Assembly: GCA_025330725.1 (NCBI GenBank) | Contig: JAIWND010000049.1 | Coordinates: 62,001-126,000 of the forward strand | Direction: 5' to 3' | DNA: 64,000 nt | Origin: Chlamydoabsidia padenii | Taxonomy: Eukaryota > Mucoromycota > Mucoromycetes > Mucorales > Cunninghamellaceae | In this document: one piece after another, positions 11,486-24,269 of the stretch | How positions within the stretch are numbered: the first letter of the stretch is position 1 | How the letters are laid out: every line of letters begins with the position of its first letter | Made by a program: the position numbers and the translations under genes | Notes under the pieces: model-generated | What the model was told of the DNA's origin: nothing | Database searches by the model: none | Seen by the model: the letters and a program-made list of their open reading frames with translations, nothing else

Positions 11486-12754
11486 ATGGTGGCCAGCAAA
11501 TCTGTGCTATGTTTTGGACTGATCTTTATACTGATTCTATCTTCAATGATACCAAGTGTAAAGGCTTGGGAAAAAGGTAAACAAACAAACACCAATAAAC
11601 TGACAAGACAACTAATTAACTAGATCTGCCTATTATAACTTTTGAATCTACTTTATACTTTGATAGCCGACTTTGAAATATTTGACTTGGTGGATGAAAT
11701 TGAAAAGTCAGAAGGCAAAGAAACAAACTTTTATAACTGGTTAAAACTAAAAGTAAGTTCTACTCTTGATTCACAAACCTGTAAAGATACGCGTTTTTTT
11801 GTTTTTTGTTTTTTTTTTACGAAACACTACTTTACACTTACTGATCCCCCTTTTTCTGTTTTTGTTTTTAATAGCCCAGTGCCACCCAAGCAGAAGTCAG
11901 CAAGGCATACAGAAAACTATCCATTCAACTCCAGTAAGTATAGAAAAAAAAAAAAAAAGGTAGTGGGGAGGGGGAGGGAATAGATGACATTTGAAATATG
12001 ATGACTCAACTTTATGTCTAGTCCCGACAAGAACAAACAAGATCCCAATGCTGAAGAACGATTCGCACGACTAGGAAAAGTAGCGGCTATTTTACGTAAC
12101 AAGGCCACTCGTGAACGATACAATCACTTTTACAAGAATGGTGTCCCTCGCTGGCGCGGTACTGGATACTATTATGCTCGATTCCGTCCTGGTGTTGGTA
12201 GTGTGATTGTCTTTATCATGGTATTAGTGGCTGGTATGCAATATATGGCGAAATGGATCAACTTTTATCAAGAAAAGAAGAAAATCCTTCAATTCGTCAA
12301 GGATGCTCGAGCCAATCTCAGTCTCAATGTACCCAAAGGTTATGGCCCTCCTACTCTGGGTCGCAGTTATTTGGAACTTGGTCATCGTACATTCCGGTGT
12401 GAAATCAAGTCTGATCATTATATTATTATCCATACCGACAAACCTGATGAAGAACCTGTGCATCTCAATACCGAATGGGTGACTCCTCCTCGTCCTAGTG
12501 ATGTCTACTTGGTCCAATGGCCTCTTGGTGTGGTCAACAAATTACTCGGCAAAAAGAAGACGGAAAACGATACTGAAGATCGACATGATGGTGATGATGA
12601 TGATAATGATAATGATGATTCTCGTAACAGCAGTGATGGACAACAAGACTCAAAGGACAAGAAGGATACCAAGAAGAAGAAGAAGGTTAAAGCTGAACCT
12701 CAAAATGTCACTGGGACCAAAGTGGGTGGACGAAGACGGGCGATTAAAAAATAG
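11486..12754 (+). CDS. ERJ5: ER membrane J-domain protein (ERJ5-like)
   Basis: Exons 11486-11576, 11667-11752, 11875-11933 and 12022-12754 splice in frame to 322 aa. The N-terminus is a signal sequence (SVLCFGLIFILILSSMIPSV). The J domain follows (NFYNWLKLKPSATQAEVSKA...LSIQLHPDK), and the last junction rebuilds the essential HPD tripeptide from CA|T. Next is RATRERYNHFYKNG-type sequence and one membrane span (VIVFIMVLVAGMQYMAKWI). A cytosolic tail ends in an Asp-rich then Lys-rich region with basic GGRRRAIKK. This order matches yeast Erj5, an ER co-chaperone that stimulates the lumenal Hsp70 Kar2/BiP through its J domain. ADE2 lies about 660 nt downstream on the same strand. Confidence 0.85.
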
Positions 12755-13288
12755 ATGGGTGTCCTCTTGCTATAAAAATGATTGCTATTAAACTTGGATG
12801 ATTTAGTATAGATTCACAAATAAAAAAAACTTAATGACAATATCTTTGATTTTACTTTACTCGGTGGGGATGGGTGCAACTGGGGTGATGTGTATCCAGT
12901 ATCTAGTGGGTGTGGCTGTAATGTACTACTGATCTCAAGCTAATCATGTTCCTGCATAATTACCTCTAAATAAGGTTTAGTATCTCTGCCACTTGGTACC
13001 AACATTGTAAAGTCAATATCGTCAATATTTGGGTATACTATCTCCAACCGTATATCATTTTTCAATTATTCATGCGGAATATGATGAATTGACGACTGCA
13101 TTTCAGTCAATGGTAGTATAGTCTTGCCCCTGACTTGGAGGGAGACTCCTTGTCCTCTATTGTAGCTAGATTCAGTCATGTTTTATTTTTAAACTCGATT
13201 AAAGGTTTGAATAATACACTCATTTTGTTGTATCTAGTATGCATCATCGAGGCTAATACAGTAAAGCGTGGGGAAGGCGATCTTCATG
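12755..13288. other. Intergenic spacer and ADE2 upstream region
   Basis: Contains a poly(A)-signal-like AATAAA just after the ERJ5-like stop (near 12820) and unique AT-rich sequence leading to the ADE2 promoter. No gene or RNA was recognised. Confidence 0.5.
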
Positions 13289-13304
13289 TTTTTGAAATCC
13301 CGAC
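13289..13304 (+). promoter_or_regulatory. ATCCCG-type promoter motif upstream of ADE2
   Basis: TTTTTGAAATCCCGAC, 114 nt before the ADE2 start codon, in the same orientation as the gene. A pyrimidine-rich tract (TTTTCACCTCTTTTGC-like) lies between it and the ATG. Confidence 0.45.
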
Positions 13305-13417
13305 ATGACTGCGATGTGTCACTTTATCAATTTTTTATTTTTTCCATTCATTTCACCTCTTTTGCTTCTTTCTCTTTCCGTTTAATAAATCTATTTCAAT
13401 TCAAAACGTCAACTACC

Positions 13418-15276
13418 ATGAACAGCCAAAAAGTCGGTATTCTTGGAGGTAAGTAAAAAGTAAGACTATTGCTATTGTATTAATCTCTTTTACTCCTCCC
13501 ATAGGTGGTCAACTCGGGCGTATGATGGTGGAAGCTGCTTCTCGTCTTAATTTGCAAGTAGTCATTCTGGATTCTCCTTTGGATGCTCCTGCCAAGCAAA
13601 TCGAATCGACTCAACAACATATCGCTGGTGCATTCAATGATGAAGCCAAAATCCGGGAACTCGCCAATAATGTGGATGTCTTGACAGTTGAAATCGAACA
13701 TGTTAATGCTGGTGTCCTCGCTTCGTTGGAAAAGGCCGGTCATGTCGTGCATCCCTCTCCCTTCACCGTCCAAACCATTCAAGACAAGTTTGTACAAAAG
13801 AACCACCTTGTGTCTCACGGTGTGCCTGTGGCTGATTATATGGAAACCAACGATCGTGCTGGTGTGGAAGCTGCTGGTCAAAAATTCGGCTATCCCTTTA
13901 TGCTCAAATCCAAGACGATGGCGTATGATGGTAAGGGAAACTATGTGGTCAAATCGGAACAAGATATTCAACCTGCCATGGAAGCGTTAAGCAAAACACC
14001 ATTGTATGCTGAAAAGTGGGCTCCTTTCACCAAGGAATTGGCGGTGATGGTGGTGCGTCGGGCTAATGGTGAAATCCGGTCTTACCCTGTGGTGGAAACT
14101 ATTCACAAGAACAGTATTTGTCATTTGGTTATTGCTCCTGCTCAAGTGGATGGTGCTGTGTTGCGTCGTGCTCAACAAGTGGCTGAAAATGCAATCAAGT
14201 CCTTCCCTGGCGCTGGTGTCTTTGGTGTGGAAATGTTTGTGTTGGAAGACGAATCGATCTTGCTGAACGAAATTGCTCCTCGTCCTCACAACTCGGGCCA
14301 TTATACCATCGAAGCTTGCGACACCTCTCAATACGAAAACCACTTGAGGGCTATTCTCGATATGCCTTTAGGATCAACAGCTATGAAGGTCCCTGCCTCT
14401 ATCATGGTCAACATCTTGGGTGAATCGGAAAGTATGGAAGAATGTTATCGACCTTGTCAAGAAGCTCTCACTGTGGAAGGTGCTACTATTCATCTTTATG
14501 GTAAGAAGGGATGTCGCCCTGGTCGCAAGATGGGTCATATCACTGTCGTCGGTGAATCCATGATGCAAGTCCAACAACGTCTTGCTCCTATTCTAAATGC
14601 TATTGAACCTGGTGTCGATCGCGCTCTCTCTCTACGCCCTTTGGTAGGGATGATCATGGGTTCCGACTCTGATCTGCCTGTGATGAAGGTGGGTGCTCAG
14701 ATCTTGAAGCAATTTGGTATTCCTTTTGAATTATCCATTGTATCTGCTCATCGTACTCCTCTTCGTATGGTTGAATATGCCAAGTCTGCTGCTCAACGTG
14801 GTTTGATGGCCATCATTGCTGGTGCGGGTGGTGCTGCTCATTTACCTGGTATGGTTGCTGCCATGACTCCTTTGCCTGTGATTGGTGTGCCTGTCAAGGG
14901 TAGTTCTTTGGATGGTGTGGATTCTCTTCATAGCATAGTACAAATGCCTGTAAGTAGAATGAATACATGAATATATTAGTTGTCCTGTCAAAATGTTTTT
15001 ACTAATTCCTTTATCTATTAGCGTGGTATCCCTGTAGCTACCGTGGCCATCAATAATAGCACCAATGCCGCTTTACTTGCTATCCGTATTTTGGGTGCAT
15101 CAATTCCTGGTATCATGAAACAAATGGAAGAGTACATGGAAAAGATGGAAGGCGAAGTCATGACCAAGGTTGGCAAACTCGACAATGTGGTAAGATGAAT
15201 AGAAAAAAAAAGGAGGGGAGGAAGCTCATCATCTAACCAACTACTTTTGTATCATTAGGGTTGGGAAAACTATTAG
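13418..15276 (+). CDS. ADE2: Phosphoribosylaminoimidazole carboxylase (PurK-PurE fusion)
   Basis: Exons 13418-13448, 13505-14949, 15022-15189 and 15259-15276 give 553 aa, close to the usual fungal Ade2 length. The N-terminal PurK part (ATP-grasp) starts [14 protein letters not shown] and has [23 protein letters not shown] and [19 protein letters not shown]. The C-terminal PurE part has [31 protein letters not shown] and [15 protein letters not shown], with the AIR-binding motifs intact. The fused enzyme converts AIR to CAIR in de novo purine synthesis. The final coding exon is only 18 nt (GWENY). The long second exon has a strong codon bias (CTC, GGT, GTC rich), in keeping with good expression. 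Confidence 0.97.
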
Positions 15277-16830
15277 AATAGATTCTTTGTATATAATTTT
15301 ATAGTGTAGTTTATGTTTGAACAAAAAAAAAAATACCTTCAATAAAGAAATGTTTTGTATTTTTGGTGAAATCAACTTGGTTAGTATTACTTGTTTCACC
15401 AAATCTAACTTTGCGTAAACCTTTTGTAAACTGGCCTTGTCTTCACTTTATTATCTATATATGGGTAAGAGTAGTTGTGATTTACCGAGATATCGTCCGG
15501 CAGATAAGACCATCTACTCTACCATACAGCACATATGTGCCTGAAATATACTCTTGAACCCCTGATCTGGCTGTTTTCTTCTTTTCACTCTTTCTATAGT
15601 CAAAAAGTGGAACTTGATCCTCCCCCAAAGCCATTACAAGATATATTATATACAAGCTGTTTTTATTATACCAAAAAGTAACTGTATTTGACCTTAATCA
15701 ATTCTTAAATTCTGAGCCTGATTCTGACTGAATCAGCTGTAAAATTGTTCCATTTACCCCTGATTAATGTCTATTTTATTACTGTGACCAAAAACCACTT
15801 TTGACTGCGACCATAATCAATCCACTTTTTGACATACATAAACATATTCATTGTGATCATCATCCACATTTGACTGCGACCATTATCCACATATTGGCAC
15901 AGATATCCATATTAACTGGAACCAAAATCTCCATTTGACAGTGACCATTGTCACCTTTAGTATATCTTACCCCTGAATTCTGATAGTATAAATATCACAC
16001 CTCTTTTCTCAGAAATCATTTCTTTTTTCTTTAGTTTATCAGTATCTCAATAAATAAAACTATCTTTGCAAATTAAAAAGGTCTTTATTACAATCTACCT
16101 CTCTTATTATCAAGTTACTTAACAAGTGTAACTATTGTCTTTATTGCTCTTATTTTGGAACAAGAGCCCCTTTTTATCATATTTTCAAATCCCGGTCTCC
16201 TTTTCTCTCTCTCTCTCTCTCTCTTACATTTGCAAGAACATCTTAAAGGTTGAATCTTATCAAAAAGATTCTGGTGCTCAATACACACTTTTCACATCTG
16301 AGTTACACCCATCAGCATTTTTTTTGTTTTTGTTTTTTTGAATCGTTACCATGGTAAAATTGTTTTGAAAACATTGTTGTCATATTTGTCATGGCAACGA
16401 TTTTGGTCAGAAACAAAAATTTGCGAAGGCATCTGAAAAATGCTCAAAAATGACACTGGCCCATGGAAATGAGGCTGTCGCAAAAATAAGCATCTTCATA
16501 AGCATCTTCATGAGCATCTTCATAAGCATCTTCAGAAGCATCTTCATAAGACGAACCCTTAGCGTTTCCCAAAAATCGCGGATGTTCAGACCCCGACTTG
16601 GGTTGACGCGGTAGGAAAACGTAATCCAAATAAAACCCCTTCCTGTTATTTTTTTTTTCTCCTCTCTCTTCATCCTTTTTTTTTTCTTCCTTTTTACATC
16701 CTCTCCATTTTACAAACTTCACTTCTACTACGAACAACCCTACTACTAACACTGCTGACACTACCATTTATTGCAAACGGTGCAAATCGACGAAGCCACG
16801 ACAACTTTTTGCTGGTGTTGGTGAACACGG
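15277..16830. other. Gene-free region with LTR-like and tandem-like repeats
   Basis: No gene recognised. About 15780-15960 holds degenerate repeats built on TTTGACTGCGACCAT. About 15985-16300 has an AGTATAAATA TATA-box-like element, a Py-rich tract, CAATAAATAAAA and then AAAGGTTGAAT...ATTCTGGTGCTCAATAC, features also found near 19050-19370 on the far side of the MULE remnant. A copy of the ATCCCG motif is at 16181-16195, and a minus-strand imperfect GAAGATGCTTATG repeat is at about 16488-16550. Confidence 0.45.
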
Positions 16831-18741
16831 ATGAAGAGATGCTACGACTGCCGCGAACGGGACGCTCCAGAAAAGAAATCACCTACTTCACTGATAATGC
16901 TTTTTGAAGTGCCTCATTACTTCCTGGATCCTGAAGAAGTTGGTGATGATGGTGTTTACCTCTCGGCGGACATATTCATGGGACACACCCTTCGTGATCT
17001 TTCTGACAAACAAATACAAGCCGAACTCCTCAACGTGGTCCAAGAAATCGATCACTTTGAATACTACTGGAAGCACTCTGCTATGCCCAAATGGCGACAT
17101 TGTGTGGCCTTTGAAGCGGTTTGCTCGCAGGATATCGACGGTAAATATAATTGATATAGTGACCCTGTTAACTTTTTTTTTTTTTTTTTTGTATAGTTTG
17201 CCATCACGTCGACACCACCAATTTACGCCGACGATATCAGCGAATGGGCGAATTCGATTGCAAAGGAAAGGTATACGGTTTTATCAATAGGAAGTACAAT
17301 TGGATCAACCTTAACGTGGTCCATCATATCGACCATGAACGACCTGAAGTAATGGAAAGTAGGATGATTTGTGCAACACCAATGTCAGAAGCGATAAAAG
17401 AATTCATCAACACTCAACTTGACATTCACAATATCAACGCCATCAACTTGTACGAAAAGGTGGACGCTCGCTTCGGTTATGTTGTGAACCGTGGACAGGT
17501 TTCAACTGCTTGGCGCCAGGGTTTCGAAGCATTATACAAGAAATGCGACGACCAGTTGGAATCCTGCCGCCTTTTGGTCCAATCTCCCCATCAAGATTCT
17601 GATTGTGAAGAGGTAAGTAGTGGTGCGACAATAACGGTGTGGCAAATGGTGGTTGGATCTTAGTTATAGTCATTAGTATAGAATACTTTAGCATAGGCTG
17701 TGGTGTTAATATTTACTAATAAACTTGTTGATCTATTTGTTATACTTGATTTTTGGTAATGTACGGTAGTTGATATACCGTAGTGCTGATGATGTGAAAT
17801 ACTTTGGGTTTAAAACGGGGTTCTTTGATATTCTTGTGCAGAGCAATCAAGTGATGGAATTCCACATCGATTCAACTTACAAAACGAATCGCTGGTTTCG
17901 AGCTATTTGGGGTAGTGGCCAATGTTTATGGTTCGGGTTACCCAATCGCCTACCTGATTGTGAAAAGTTGGTAGCAATGACACTTCATTAAGTGAAGATA
18001 CTCACAGGGTTGCAGCCTTGAAGATTTTTTTTCCAAGTCTTGAAAGATCAGGGTCTCAACCCAACATTTATGTTCACGGATAAAGATCAAGCTGTTCCGG
18101 TTCACGATGCACGCTGAAGAGGTAGGAACTTACTTACAACAGTGTATCAACGCGAAGCTATTTTGGAAATGATGGGGAAGCATTATAATATGCATTGACT
18201 AATTCCTCAAGGTAATATGAATTTGATAACCTCTTTTTATGCATGAATTAACCAAATAAGGAAATGATCAAATTTATGTCAGTACGCGCAATTACGACAA
18301 GTGCGGTCCAAGTTCCACAGAACTATTACTTATCTTCTTTCTCGATCATGTTCCATCTTCGCAAACGATCTGTGCTCGCGGCCTGTTACGATCTGGACAC
18401 TTGCCGACCACAACACTGGTACGAACAAGGATTCAGATGCAAAAATAGCATCCCATTTGTTTCGAGCAGTCGCGGCATCTATTTGGGAACAAGGTGAAAA
18501 CGCTATCCTTAGCCGATATTGTGTTAATGATCAACAAAAAAAAAAATGCAAGACAAACGGCAAAGTTTGGAATATTATGGATGAGATTCTCAGGCTGTTC
18601 AATGACAGCTTAACCATCGAAATCATTGGCAATGAACAACTCAATCGTCCTTTGACCAATTTGGCGAATGAAATATCGCCCTCTCTCATCACTGCAAATG
18701 TCGAAGTGACGCGCACCATTTGTCAAATCTTCGCCACATGA
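16831..18741 (+). pseudogene. Broken Mutator-like (MULE) transposase
   Basis: A first exon (MKRCYDCRER...CSQDID) and a second (VCHHVDTTNLRRRYQRMGEF...) are joined across a plausible intron (about 17141-17197). They resemble the N-terminal DNA-binding region of Mucoromycete MULE/FAR1-like transposases. Farther on, FHIDSTYKTNRW followed by GLNPTFMFTDKDQAV is the recognisable MULE catalytic region. Between these, frames shift and stops occur (for example the TAA at 17989 and the TGA before RFFFQVLKDQ), so the gene is inactive. Downstream ORFs to about 18741 may be the decayed C-terminal part. No terminal inverted repeats were identified by eye. Confidence 0.65.
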
Positions 18742-19663
18742 ATAAACATTTTTTCTCATGGAGCAGCGAATCAAAGTGGATATCATTGTCAATAAAAAAA
18801 AAATGGCGTACAAATTGCAGCCAAACTGTCAATGGATACTGTTGAGACAAGACCTCAGCATATTTTGGACTCCGCTATGGATCAGTTTCTCAATGCCATC
18901 TTTGGGGTTAGTTCGACCTTGGGTTGGGCATTGGAATAGTCTTAATTGTTATATTTTCTCGCTCCCCTTACAAGTGTCTCCCCCTTACACGCTACACATA
19001 TGCACCATATTCTCGCCCCTTACACTTGTCATCACGTTACTGCCTTCAAACTAGTATAAATACCCCACTTTTCTTTTTCACAATTTTTTATTTTTTTCTT
19101 TAGTTATAAGTTTTATATATCTTATCATATATTTTTAACTCAACCCTTTTATATAAAAATTCAGTACAAAGGACTTTGATCCACCAAACTACTGTCTTAT
19201 TTTACCTTGTTTCTATCATCTATATAGAAACTTGGTTTGTTTTTGACTCTATCATTGATATAGAAGTCCTTTATTTTATTACTTCAGACTATAAGTCTTG
19301 ACTTTATTTTATTTTTATTATTTTACTTCAAAGGTTGAATATTAACCACAAATATTCTGGTGCTCACTACTTTTTAAACTCAAACGATCTACTTGAATCA
19401 ATCCATCTCTACAAGAGAGAAAAGAAAATCAATTTAACCTCCGAACCAAGCACACTTTGACTGGTTCCTGAATTTCCTATTTGGACTCTATAAACGCAAA
19501 TTTACATTATCTAAAGATAATAACATATCTACAACACACATATAAAAACACAAAAACCACAAAAACACACCCACGTTACCTAAATCCATACACATTTAGC
19601 CGCAACACCACCAAAAAGGGAAATATAATTCTAACTCCGGTAGAAGGGGATTGAAATAAAAAT
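18742..19663. other. AT-rich spacer with LTR-like element
   Basis: Between the MULE remnant and tRNA-Val. About 19050-19370 carries CTAGTATAAATACCCC, a T-rich tract, and later AAAGGTTGAATATTAACC and ATTCTGGTGCTCACTAC, matching in order the elements at 15985-16300. This suggests related LTRs or promoter repeats of one family. No coding sequence was recognised. Confidence 0.4.
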
Positions 19664-19736
19664 GTCTTCGTGCGGATTCGAACCGCAGACCGTCTGTGTG
19701 TTAGACAGACGTGATAACCAACTACACCACGAAGAC
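19664..19736 (-). tRNA. tRNA-Val (AAC)
   Basis: The reverse strand folds as a cloverleaf: acceptor GTCTTCG/CGAAGAC, anticodon arm TCTGT-CTAACAC-ACAGA with anticodon AAC, and T-arm TGCGG-TTCGAAT-CCGCA. A-box- and B-box-like sequences (TGGTGTAGTTGG and GGTTCGAATCC) are present. It is 73 nt, intronless, with no encoded CCA, and followed on its strand by a T-rich Pol III stop. Confidence 0.95.
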
Positions 19737-20444
19737 ATTGGATGAATTGTCAATCTCTATGTAGTATATATAGCAGATTGGTCGGGGTTTATAAAATTAA
19801 AATAGCGATTGTTTAATTAAAATGATCGATAATATTTATTTGAATAAAAGTAAACATGTATTTATACTATTATATGTCTTCTGGATACTTCTACCTGTCT
19901 CCAGGGCTTCATTACTAACTAGTCTATGATTTGGGGAAGTGAAAGTATAATAGAATGCTGTAGAACTATCCAGAGAAGCGGGCTTTAAATGTGAAAGAGG
20001 ATCTCCATTTCTTTCGCCGCTTTAATCCAGCTCTTCTGACCATTGGAACTCCGCGATCGTCGAATCGTATGTCTTCAGATGTGTCGATTCTGACAGAATG
20101 TTAGACTGCTACGTAATATATAAAGCACAACGTCGGGATTTTAATATATCACGTGATAGCTTATTCATTGGCTGTTTAATGTCGGCATATAAAATTCAAT
20201 GGGTCCTTCACTCCTTTTCCCATCCCTCCCCACTTTTTTTTTTTTCTTTTTTACTTGGGTTATAACCTACAACTGCATACATTACTTATCTTTACTCTAT
20301 TACCTTTATATTACCACACAACATTTTTAGACAAGTATCATAGACTCTTAATTATATCTGGTTGATTGATCACATTGTTTGAACCACATCTTCCCTTTTT
20401 AAGAGTCCATTGTCCCCTGTTTTCTTTTTTCTTTTTTCTTTTTT

Positions 20445-20446
<2 letters not shown>

Positions 20447-20500
<54 letters not shown>
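20447..20500 (+). repeat. Poly-T tract, 54 nt
   Basis: Uninterrupted T run preceded by T-rich sequence with scattered C. It may be the A-tail of a retrotransposed sequence read on the opposite strand, or a simple repeat. Confidence 0.9.
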
Positions 20501-20503
<3 letters not shown>

Positions 20504-23229
20504 ATTCTACACCTTGAAAACATACTCTCGTGGTTTAACATGAATACTTCTTGGTGGCGGTGAATGTACTTTGATTAATCTTCTCATTCATGGCAAAACA
20601 ATTCGACGATGGTTGGTGGTGATTTACAAGTTATCCTTTTACTTCTGGTTGGTCTCTTTTAGCGCGACAAACAAATATGGTGGTAATGAACGCCTCTCCA
20701 ACAATTTACAACATTAATCTTCTTTGGTATGTTTTACTTTTTGGTGGTGATAAATGTCCTGGCTGGTGTACAAGTAGTGGTTGTGACCATTGGGGATCGC
20801 CATTATTTCTTGTTGTCGACAAAACACATAAATAGTAATAGAAGAATGTCGAAACAGGAATGCTGACTAACCCTTCATTGTTTTTAGTGAATCATGCAAT
20901 GATCTATGCTCATATGTAAGGCAATAAAAAGGGGAACACCTAACAAGGTATATGTGAATGGATACTGACAATAATTTTACTTGTATAGTAGATAACTGGT
21001 CTATAATATACAACCTACTAGCATTAGGTGGATATCTTGCTCATATACCAGGATGATGATGTTGGGAAACGATCACTAGCTAAACCTTTGTATCCTTTCT
21101 GTCCTTGGCCGCTTTTATCTGCGATCGAAAGCTTCATGATGAAATCAAGCTCTTGCTCATTTAGCTACTCGGTATGGTTGAAGGTATGGTTCTTATTTTG
21201 GTGGTGTGTTGTTATATACATGGTATACTATTGCTAGCATAGGATCTAGTGTATGATGATATATTCCCTAGGTGACCTTTATACATAATCGTTACGGTGC
21301 TGTTAATGATGTTTATATAGTTTATTTTATTCATCCCCCCTTTATGATCTTTATTGTCATGGTTATGTATTATCTAGCTTTTATATATTTTAACTCTTTT
21401 TTTAACTAATTAATTAATAAATAAAACACTTTTTTATCTCTACATGTCGACAGTGTTTGATATTGATGGTGTTATAATATGGTTTCCTATCATTGACAAA
21501 AACAGGGATAACTGTCTTTGTAGATCGGGGATCATGCAACCTCACCATTCGAATATTTGATCCCAATATTGGTTTTGCCAGAGCCAACCATAAAGAAAAA
21601 AAAAAGAGTCAGAGATGATAAAAAAGGAGATTTTTTATCAAAGAGAGTTTTAAAAAGTATACACTAATTACAATCAACTACTAATTAAACTAAACTACAC
21701 TTATCCAGTTACTGATACCAAGCCAGTCCCGCCCTGGATGCTGTATATTGATGTATCAAGTTTATTCGTGATAATTGGTTGCATATTGATTACTAATGGA
21801 GAGACATGGACCAGTCGAAAACAATGCTTGATCAATTGTTGTAATCCATTTGCAGATCTTGCCTTGATTGTAATTTAGATCCAGTCGTTTCGTTACACGC
21901 TTGGTCAGTACCTTCACCATTGAGCCGGAATTGGATTGAATGATACTGGCATATCATTCAGAGCACTAAAGGCATTCAGGGTCAGTTCTTGTAGTCGGAG
22001 TAAGGAGTTAGTTAGTAACAAATGCCCGGCACTACTTATCAATGTTACCGATAATGTAGAGTCAGTTGAGTTAATGAACCCATAATGATTTGTTGGTCGC
22101 CAGTTGTGTCAAGTTGTTGGGGCCACCAAAAAGAGAATTGGCTTTGAAGACTTCGCAGAATGTCAGAGCAAGTAGATTGAGACGAAAACAATGTCGAGTT
22201 GGAGATGCCATGACTTGATCCGATAGTTGAGACTAAATAATGAGAGAAGATAGAGCCGTAGTAAATAAAGCAAGATTATCGGATATAGTGAATAGAATCT
22301 AGACGATGTTGTTGGTGAGTCCACTAAAGATTCTTGAGAAGAGTGTTCATGCTGTGTTAAAGTTTCGGAATCGTTGTCGAGCAAAAGATGTTGCTGACAA
22401 GTGTACATTAATATAGATCGTTGATATGAGTTAACATTAGCTTTAAAGGAAGATAAGTAAAGGGAAAAAAGGAAAAAGAAAAAAAAAAAAAAAAAAAGAG
22501 GAGGAGCGCCCCTTTTTTCTGGTTGCATGAGGACAAGTTGTGCTTTTCAAATCCCGATTCATGCGATCCCAATGTCATGTTGTCCAGTACCATTTAGTTC
22601 TATCATTTGTATTAGGCTAACAGACAACCAAGTATCCAATAATTATTTTGTTTAACACAAATTCCTAAGTATAAAGTGTTCCATATGATACTTTTATTAC
22701 ATCCAATTAAAAACAAAACAAGAATCATGTCTACACTATAGTGAGATGGAGGGGGGTTGATAAGAAGGGAGCCTTAACTAGATGAGTGAAGAAGGAGAGA
22801 GAGATAAATAAAGCTAGAGATCATCGTTTTAAAAAGAGAGCCGCTTGTTTCTTTCCTGTTGTCTGATCATGTTGCTATTTCCTGATCTGTCGAGGCTGAG
22901 TTTTATTAAGACGTTCATGTAAAATGGGTGAGAGTTTTCGTGATGAGACAGTTGATGATTTGTACCCAGTTTGACCGAGTGCCCAGTCAGTAGAGTCTAT
23001 TTGCCAAAGGTATGAGTAGTTGTACGCCGAGAAATCACCGATATAATGGTCGATGAAGGGTTGATGATTGTTGATCGCTGATGTATGTAACTGTTTGACA
23101 GTGAGCTGTTGCTCTGCTGTTCATTGTTGCACACAATTGTCATCATAGACGTCGATTCAGGTAAATAGATAATCAATCGTCCAAGTTGTTGCTTACGTTT
23201 ACTGGTATTTTGGTCACCTATTCACCTAG

Positions 23230-23590
23230 ACAGACAGAGAGAGAGAGGTATCAGTATCAAAGTCTTTATGAATCTGCTGATCCAAAAGAGAAAGGCCCAT
23301 TTTACAGTACTTCCTTATCCTCCCCTGTTGTTTGATTGCTTTACCTTTCTCCCTAGTTTGTCCATCACCAGTACCTAGTCTATACACAAGGAGTTAGTAT
23401 GTATCGATTCTACCCAGGAAGAGGAAAAGAAAAAAGAGGTATTAGTATCAGAGTCTTGATGAGGGTGTTGGTCCACAAACAGAATAACCCAGTCTGTATT
23501 ACCGCCCAGTTCTTTTCTTTTGCTCGTTTTACCTTTTCCCCCAGTTTGAATCAGTTATCAAAGAGATTTGTTAACCCGCTTTACCACAGA
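23230..23590. repeat. Diverged tandem duplication, unit about 180 bp
   Basis: Two consecutive segments share the order: GAGAGAGGTATCAGTATCAAAGTC versus AAAGAGGTATTAGTATCAGAGTC, then AA(A)GG/CCCA, then TTTACCTTTCTCCC versus TTTACCTTTTCCCCC followed by AGTTTG. They are clearly related but diverged. The function is unknown. Confidence 0.5.
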
Positions 23591-24269
23591 GTCAGTTATT
23601 TCACCATCGCCTTTTGTTTATCTTCACCTGTTTGTTCTATATAGTGTGAGTTTTATAATCGTGAAGTAGACCAGTTTAGACCATGGTTGAATTGTTCGTC
23701 GTCATTAGTGTTCGCACGGTGAATTGCTTGTGATCATTAGGTTCATCAAGCAACGTCAATAATACAGTACAGTCAAGCCACCATGTTAAAGGTGAGTAAA
23801 TAAGAGGATCATGTCAAGTTGGGGATGGGAAAACAAAAAAAGAGTGAAGGTTTTAATTTTTAGCCACTTGATTTTATTTGTAAACCCCGATCATGAAAAC
23901 ACACCTAAAGATTTTTTTTTAGGTTTGACCGAATGGGGACTTCTGATTGGTCAGACGACTTCCTGTAGTTTGAATTTACTAGAGGCAAGCCTACAATCGT
24001 TGTTTAACCGGCGATTCAAAAAAAAAGTAGACATTCCATTGGCCAAAAGGTCAAAACAAAAACGGTAGTTGAATTAGAGCTTGAAATGATGTAATGATAT
24101 TCTTGTTTTGGAAGTTGTGTTGTACGAGGGATAGGCGGTCGCATGGACTTGCCAGAAAAAAAAAAAAGATTGCATGAAAGAGTAATATCGTTTAAAAAGA
24201 TAATAAAAATATGTGCTTTATTAAGGATAAAAATGTATATATATTCTAAACTACTACTGTATCGATAAT

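Larger units (their letters stand above)
19737..24269. other. 4.5-kb gene-poor region with decayed repeats
   Basis: No convincing gene was found. Open frames are short and repetitive, without domains. The region holds a 54-nt poly-T run, degenerate GGTGGTGATAAA-type repeats at 20551-20770, a diverged tandem duplication at about 23230-23590, and ATCCCG-motif copies at 20131-20147 and 22543-22560. The composition fits old, decayed transposon sequence. Confidence 0.5.

Noticed and set aside
20338..20563. ORFs of poly-Lys or poly-Phe
   Set aside because: Artefacts of the 54-nt poly-T tract.
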